From NCBI GenBank assembly GCA_942486035.1, contig CALNXK010000037.1:2384501-2448500 (forward strand): DNA of 64,000 nt. Reading direction: 5' to 3'. Below the pieces are notes generated by a model that worked only from the letters and a program-made list of their open reading frames with translations, had not been told where the DNA came from and did no database searches. Positions 58,325 to 64,000 of this stretch are shown here, in pieces. Numbering within the stretch: the stretch's first letter is position 1; each line of letters starts with the position of its first letter. The stretch comes from Porites lobata. Its lineage: Eukaryota > Cnidaria > Anthozoa > Scleractinia > Poritidae. The translations under genes and the position numbers were made by a program.

Positions 58325-61156
58325 CTACGTTGGTCCACCATGTTTTACATCTGTTGGTGATAAGTCACCTACATAAAACTTTTCCAGCAGAGATGAAATA
58401 TGGTTTTTTACAACTCTGTGTGCAGGTTGTTGTGTAAACCCCTGTGTTGAGTCTCCACCAACATTTTTGAGAATGGCTTCCTGTCCAGGATGAGTGGTCA
58501 CATAATCCGAGACATCATACACCTGATAACGCAATATGTTACATTGTTATATGGCTGAATCAACGAGCAGGAAAGATCAAGAAAATCCTGCATTCTGATT
58601 GGCTACCCAAGCGGCCAAGATGGGCTCATCCTGCCCACTCAGGATTTCCCGCATTAGTCCCGCAAGTAAAAGATCTTTTTTTGGCCATTATAATGAATCC
58701 TTATTGACCAAGCTTGTTCGGTCAACATGGCTAAATGTTGACATCATTCTTTTCTGCATTTATATTGACCTCAACAAAAATGCAAAAAAGAACTTTGCTG
58801 ATATCCAGCCATCTTGACCTCATGCTTGGTCAATAGCACATATGTCAAGCAACCTTAATAGTTTTAGAGACTATCTCCTTACATTTGAGAGACTCTGTGA
58901 CACTTGCTCATTACATTATTTCAACTTTTTTCTTTTTTATGCCTCTCATACTTTGCCTTAAGTTATTCTAATGCTTTTCATGCATTTTACTTTACACCAA
59001 CTTTTTATACATATAGCTCTATGCAGAATATTTTCTCATCCCTGATGATGCGGTTGATCAGCGAAAGGTGGGATTATTTATATTTTTAATTACAGCAGTT
59101 ACAGGTCTCACTCAAACAATATTTTACTAAATGCACAGTGTTTGGAAATTATCTATCTGCAATCTTTTCCTGAGTAAGTTTTTTTGTATCCATAAGAATG
59201 TTCAGATGACTCCTAAACAATGCAAAAGAAGTTCTGGCAACTTCCAAAAGTTACTGAAGATGACTAAAAACTCGTGAAGATTGTAAAGGCTATACTATTG
59301 CTGTAATAATGTGGGAAAAATAATACCATACTTTTTGAATCCTTGGGCCTTTTATGAGTACCATTTTAATATTGTAGTAACGATAAGCTAAAAAAATTTG
59401 TTGTGTAGAGTTGTTCAAATCATTGTGGGCAGCTTCTCTATGTAATTAGGCAAGAGTTGCCCACATTGGTCTCCCTCAGGGGTTAATTTGAATTTTCCCA
59501 TGATTAGTAGTGTCATCACGCAACGCTTGTTAGGGGCCGACCATTTAACTCTTGAGGGTGGGGGTGGGTGATTTCTGGTCATCAAGAATTTTTTTTTCTA
59601 GCAATATGGTGGGCAGGATATTTTTTTCCCTTTTTTTCCCTTAAGCTCTTTATTACATTTGTGCTGCATGCAATTTTTTTCTTCCGACAAGCGCTTGCAG
59701 GAAATTTTTTTTCAAAATCACCCACCCCCCCCCCCAAGAGTTAAATGGTCGGCCCCTTAGGTGGGGGGTAGCGTCACTAAAACGGCTCGGAGGAAGACCC
59801 GTCTTGTCTTTGAGAGGAAGACTATGCTGCGATCTGACGTTTGAAAAAAGGCTCTTGATTGTTCCCTTACATAAAGAACAGCATACTGTGTGCACTATTG
59901 TAGGCCTCGATCGCTAGCTAGACAAAAAATCCCCACTCTGGCACCGTTAAGACATTTATTTGTCTTTTACTGAAGCTCACCGGCACGCAGTTTGATTGTT
60001 TCGACCTCCCGTAAGCAAAGATTAGCATCTTACAATAAAAGAGATTTATCGTTAACAAAACCTTCAGAAGTAATACCTTTCCACTGATTACTATCCAAGC
60101 ATCGTCGACTTTGTTGTGCTTTTGTAATTCTTGCAGAGAAATCGAAGGTTCCACAAGTGTGTTACTGTTATTTGTCCTCAACATTATGTGATTGTGCAAG
60201 ACCGGGAGAGATTTGGGAACTAAATGCTGATTTCCAAAACGTGCGAACTTATTGCGGGCCCGGGGGACTTAGGGTTTAAAGAACGAGTTGTGTTACGTGG
60301 ATACCGTGCTTGTTTCGGCTCATTGCTTTAAGAACGAGTTATATTTTTTGTGTAGCGTGCTTGTTTTGACTCATCGCTTTAAGAACGACTTATGTATACC
60401 GACGTCCGTGCTTGTTTCGACTCATGGCTTTAAGAACGGGTTCTGTTGCCTGTTAGGCTTGCCATTCTCGACTTAGGGCTTAAAGAACGAGTTATGTTAC
60501 ACGTGCAGTGTGCTTGTTTTGACTCATGGCACGACTAGACTTCCTGAGATTCCATATGGAATCGATGTGTTTCCAATGGATCCGATCAGGACTCCATCGG
60601 ACGACTTTCCAACCCTCCTCTAAGTATTGTTTACACTTCCGGTTTCATCTCATGACTAAACTTCCGGTAACTCAAGTGGACTCTACTGAACTTCCGGTTT
60701 CATTTTTCGACTAGACTCCGTCGGACTCCAGGTTTTGTCCACTGGAATCTGGTCGAGAGTATTGGACATGTGTGGATTAAAGCTCTAAAGTAACGAGAAC
60801 TATTATTAGCAAACCAATCCTTAGGAAAACCTAAAGAAAGTGTAACACAGCGATTACAGCGACAAGACTGTACGCAGTGCTGATTCGACGCTTTGCAAAC
60901 ACAACTTCTCGCTTATTCTTTCGAGAATACATACCTAAGCTTCCTAAGAATTAACACAATTGAGGAATCAAAACATTTCACAGTCGAATCAGGCTTCAGG
61001 AAAATCTCACCTGGTGCTTAGACGTTTCGTAATTTTATGACCTTCATTGTATTCATCGGACTCAACAAAGCATCCATACGCATTCACTACCAGTTTAAAT
61101 TTTGAACTGCTTTCTGCGGCGACATTTAACGAAGTCGGCGATATATCTTCCTCCAT
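58325..61156 (-). CDS. Soluble cytochrome-b5-domain protein, three exons
   Basis: Exons in transcription order: 61156-61011, 60176-60077, 58522-58325; phases agree and the product is 147 aa. After a 60-residue N-terminal region of no known type, the b5 fold reads SLQELQKHNKVDDAWIVISG, VYDVSDYVTTHPGQEAI, then QQPAHRVVK and EKFYVGDL. The axial haem ligands are His93 (in HPG) and His117 (in AHR); the 24-residue spacing equals that of classical cytochrome b5. There is no C-terminal membrane anchor, so the protein should be soluble or peripheral. In this family such domains pass electrons to desaturases, hydroxylases or similar partners; the partner here cannot be told. HPGQ in place of the more usual HPGG is a small oddity. 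The ATG at 61156 is followed by a good reading frame and has no in-frame rival upstream. Confidence 0.85.
59531..59759. mobile_element. MITE with TAGGGGCCGACCATTTAACT ends
   Basis: The left end TAGGGGCCGACCATTTAACT and the complementary right end ending GGTCGGCCCCTTA both continue into G- or C-runs. The ends share TAGGG(A/G)C..ACCATT with the element at 15744. It lies in intron 2 of the b5 gene. Confidence 0.65.
60268..60533. repeat. Degenerate tandem repeat, about 60-65 bp unit
   Basis: About four to five units share GCTTTAAGAACGAGTTATG and GTGCTTGTTTCGACTCATGG. It lies within intron 1 of the b5 gene. Confidence 0.65.
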
Positions 61157-61400
61157 TTGGAAAAGAATTAAAGTCTTACTGGCCTCTTTAATACTGTCTC
61201 TTTAAGCTTCGGTTAAGTCTCGGTTAAGCGTGAAAAAAAGCTAGTCTCCCTGGCAGTCGTTTTCAGTATTGTCACGCAACGCTCTTCAAAAGTGGAAGCC
61301 AATCAAAACACTGCATTTGACAGAAGAATCATTTCAAAACAAAAACACAAGCGCGCAAAGCAGTTTGGGTGAACATGGGCCTTTAGATACACGTGAAGTG

Positions 61401-61452
61401 AGCCTGCGTAGCAGGCGTCGAAAGGGCTAGGGGGTAGGGGGCCACGCAGGCT
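61401..61452. mobile_element. 52-bp micro-element with perfect 10-bp target duplication
   Basis: It starts AGCCTGCGTAGCAGGCG and ends CCACGCAGGCT. ACGTGAAGTG lies directly on both sides (61391-61400 and 61453-61462). Its ends match the elements at 25488 and 35102. Confidence 0.75.
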
Positions 61453-61765
61453 ACGTGAAGTGCGACGTTTGAAATTCGACAGTTTAAATTAAATGCTACT
61501 TTCGCCGTATATGCGACTGAAACATTCGAAGATTTGACTTAATAGGTTCGACTTTGATTCAAACGTGGCATTATTTAATGCATGAATCTGATGAATTTTT
61601 ATTTAGAGAGACTGGAAATATTGGCAGCGAACAGAGTTAAATTCGACAGAGACGTCAGAGTTAAATTCGGCGTTTGAATCAACTGCCGTATTTAACTATT
61701 TTAGTCGACTAAAACAGGAATTAAGTTTGGCACAGGTGAAATTCCACGTTTGAACTGGACCTAAC

Positions 61766-62280
61766 CACAGGTCAACCAAACTCGAAATATAAGCGTCGGC
61801 GAACATCGGCATTGTTGCGTAACATTCGAAATATAAGGATTTGTATGGAAAAAAACCCTATCATTTCCGTAACCTACGAAAATGAAAGGATTTCTCTCAA
61901 TAAAGACCGTTATATAGAGAGAAAACAGTTTACAGTAAAACGGCCATAAATCTGACCACACAGGAGAGATGTAACACACATTTTATGTAAAGTAAGCTGT
62001 TTTTTATTGAAATCCTTTCATTTTCGTAGGTTACGGAAACGATAGGTTTTTTTCCCGTACAAATCCTTATATTTCGAATGTTACGCAACAATGCCGATGT
62101 TTGTCGAGCTTGGGCAACCTGTGTATGAACGTTAATATAGCCGGAGAAAACCTTTTACCCATAAAACGGCCATAAATCGGCCCATGGACCACACGGGAGA
62201 GACGTAACACACATTTTATATAAGGTTACGCAACAATGCCGATGTTCGCCGACGCTTATATCTCGAGTTTGGGCTACCTG
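61766..62280. mobile_element. Nested inverted repeats with CACAGG-type ends
   Basis: The left end CACAGGTCAACCAAACTCG pairs with the complement CACAGGTTGCCCAAGCTCG ending at 62123, and again with a partial third arm ending GAGTTTGGGCTACCTG at 62280. All three arms share ATCGGCATTGTTGCGTAAC. Ends recall the families at 10495 and 20835. No clean target duplication was found. Confidence 0.6.
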
Positions 62281-63365
62281 CGGCCTCACGTTCTTTTCGA
62301 AAACAACGGCGAGCTCGCGAGCGAAGCGAGCGCGCGAGAACGAGCGCGGAGGGCGAGAAAGAAAAATCCCCCACCACTATCCCCTTGCGCTGGCGGTCAA
62401 AAAATCCCCTGCGGTTTACATTTTATCACCCGACGGACTTTGAAGAGAAAATAGAGGGTCTGTGAACAGGCTACGCAAGTATTCGCAAGTATGCGTTTCC
62501 AAGCTAGCGCTTTTTGCGCCCGTGAACTGATTTCATTTGTATTTTTTGAGAGTAAGTTACCTAAGACATAGAGCTGAGGCGATTAAAGTTTTCATTGCAT
62601 GCACCAGCCTACATGCATCCTATGAAACAACCGCATAAACGCCATACAATTGCGGCTAAAATCGGGGCATGAATTAATTTTCAGCAGGAATCACCCAAAG
62701 GGTAAAATAATTCGCCGTCGTCTTCCTTTAGCGTAGCTACAAACGCTACTTTTTCTAAGACCTGTTCACAAATGTTGTACTGTTTTTGTTTTCATTAAAA
62801 GCTGTATCTATGCAGCATATGTAGTGTCTCGTCCTGAATTTGATGTCTTTGATGGTATCAAGCAGTCTGATATAGCGAATATGATTGGCACAATTGTGCT
62901 TTAAACGCGTGATTGTTACAAGCCTCGAATCTTTTTGCATTTTACTCTTTTTAAATGATATTTGGATGATAGTTAATGGTCATGCGAAACACAAGAAACA
63001 GACTCAGGCGTAAGAAATTTCGAATCAAACCTTACAAGTGCTCCATGAGCGAAGAAGAAGATGATTCATTTTTTTTTATTGGAGTTTTAATGTACTGAAG
63101 GTTGAAATAAATAGTTAATTTTTTGGAATTTGTGTAGAATTGGTTATGTTGTACACTCATGACTATGTATAATTTGCGCGCCAAGAATCAGTTATCCGAA
63201 AATTTAACAACTGTTAGACAATGAAAGCGGCAGGAAATAAAACGTGCTTTAATATCCCAATGAGAGGTGAAAGCCATTGTAAAAGAAAATAATGTACGTT
63301 GTCATTGAAATCCTAAGGAACTTGTAATTTCTTTCGCGAAAATTTACGTTTAAAATGACCCGTTT

Positions 63366-63769
63366 GACTTAAAAGGTTGGGGCTTTTATGTTGAAAGAAC
63401 AATGGGCTTACTAAATTGTCAAATGGACATCGACACTATGGTATCGTGACGTCATTACTAGTTCCTGCCATGGGGGCTTTTATGTTCAAAACACAATGGG
63501 CTTGCTTAACTGTCAAATAGACGTTGACAGGCCCCCTTATGGTGTCGTGACGTCATTACTAGTACCTGCCATGGGGGCTTTTATGTTCAAAACACAATGG
63601 GCTTGCTTAACTGTCAAATAGACGTCGACAGGCCGCCTTATGCTGTCGTGACGTCATTACTAGTACCTGCCATGGGGGCTTTTATGTTCAAAACACAATG
63701 GGCTTGCTAAACTGTCAAATAGACGTCGACAGGCCTCCTTATGCTGTCGTGACGTCATTACTAGTACTT
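63366..63769. repeat. Tandem array, four 101-bp units, each with a CRE palindrome
   Basis: Units share GGGGCTTTTATGTTCAAAAC, AATGGGCTTGCTTAACTGTC and CGTGACGTCATTACTAGTAC. The palindrome TGACGTCA is at 63447, 63548, 63649 and 63750, exactly 101 bp apart. The first unit is the most diverged. Confidence 0.85.
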
Positions 63770-64000
63770 GCCTGAACATGTTTAGCATAAATTAAAAAGT
63801 TTCCCGCGCATTTTATTTATGAGCCACAATATGGGTGGTACTTAAAAAGGCCCAAAATGCTGGCACACCACTACTAACGACAACAGTACAAATAATTCAA
63901 CTTTTATGGGAACTAGGCCATAACATCCAAAACAACCTGTTGACAGAATCAAACTAACGCCTAAAGATAATAAATAAAGAATTCATGGCTAGTTCAGATT

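Larger units (their letters stand above)
61157..64000. other. Right-hand region without recognised genes
   Basis: The left edge is the promoter side of the b5 gene. The rest holds a 52-bp insertion (61401), nested inverted repeats (61766-62280), an unremarkable AT-rich stretch (62.5-63.36 kb) and a tandem array (63.37-63.77 kb). No supported exon on either strand. Confidence 0.45.

Noticed and set aside
63366..63769. CRISPR-like array
   Set aside because: The 101-bp units repeat throughout with no spacers, and the context is eukaryotic; it is a tandem repeat.

Overview
The window looks like nuclear DNA from an animal, most likely an anthozoan cnidarian and probably a stony coral. It is AT-rich, its genes are split by short GT-AG introns, and long stretches are packed with small terminal-inverted-repeat (TIR) elements, tRNA-derived SINEs and LINE tails with (TTA)n or (ATG)n ends. 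Nothing prokaryotic was found: no operons, no ribosome-binding-site pattern, no CRISPR array. I rebuilt the genes by hand from reading frame, splice sites, intron phase and protein resemblance. The species call is an inference from repeat style and protein similarity.

Layout. 0.4-6.6 kb (+): a two-exon CXorf65/C22orf15-family gene. 8.6-21.5 kb (-): a complete ten-exon CDIN1 (C15orf41) gene with a PD-(D/E)XK nuclease core; its large intron holds a 2.8 kb fold-back element and many smaller elements. 21.6-25.4 kb (+): a four-exon steroid 5-alpha-reductase (SRD5A1/2 type) whose start codon lies 164 bp from the CDIN1 start, so the two share a short divergent promoter. 26.3-34.7 kb (+): an eight-exon ETAA1-like replication-stress gene. 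34.7-40.6 kb: repeats only. 40.7-43.6 kb, perhaps to 46.2 kb (-): a spliced gene I do not recognise, with an acidic GW/WG-containing C-terminus. 46.2-50.1 kb: repeats, including a 1.7 kb element with an 8-bp target duplication. 50.2-57.5 kb (+): a seven-exon ERMARD (C6orf70) gene. 58.3-61.2 kb (-): a three-exon soluble cytochrome-b5-domain gene, convergent with ERMARD. 61.2-64 kb: no gene seen; inverted repeats and a 101-bp tandem array carrying perfect CRE (TGACGTCA) sites.

The genes are unrelated housekeeping loci rather than a pathway. CDIN1 and ETAA1 both act on chromatin or DNA. SRD5A and the b5 protein are redox/lipid enzymes. ERMARD is an ER membrane protein. The most unusual material is in the repeats: a TIR family ending CACAGG with 7-bp target duplications, a family of 51-127 bp micro-elements starting AGCCTGCG with 10-11 bp target duplications, and the CRE-bearing array at the right edge.
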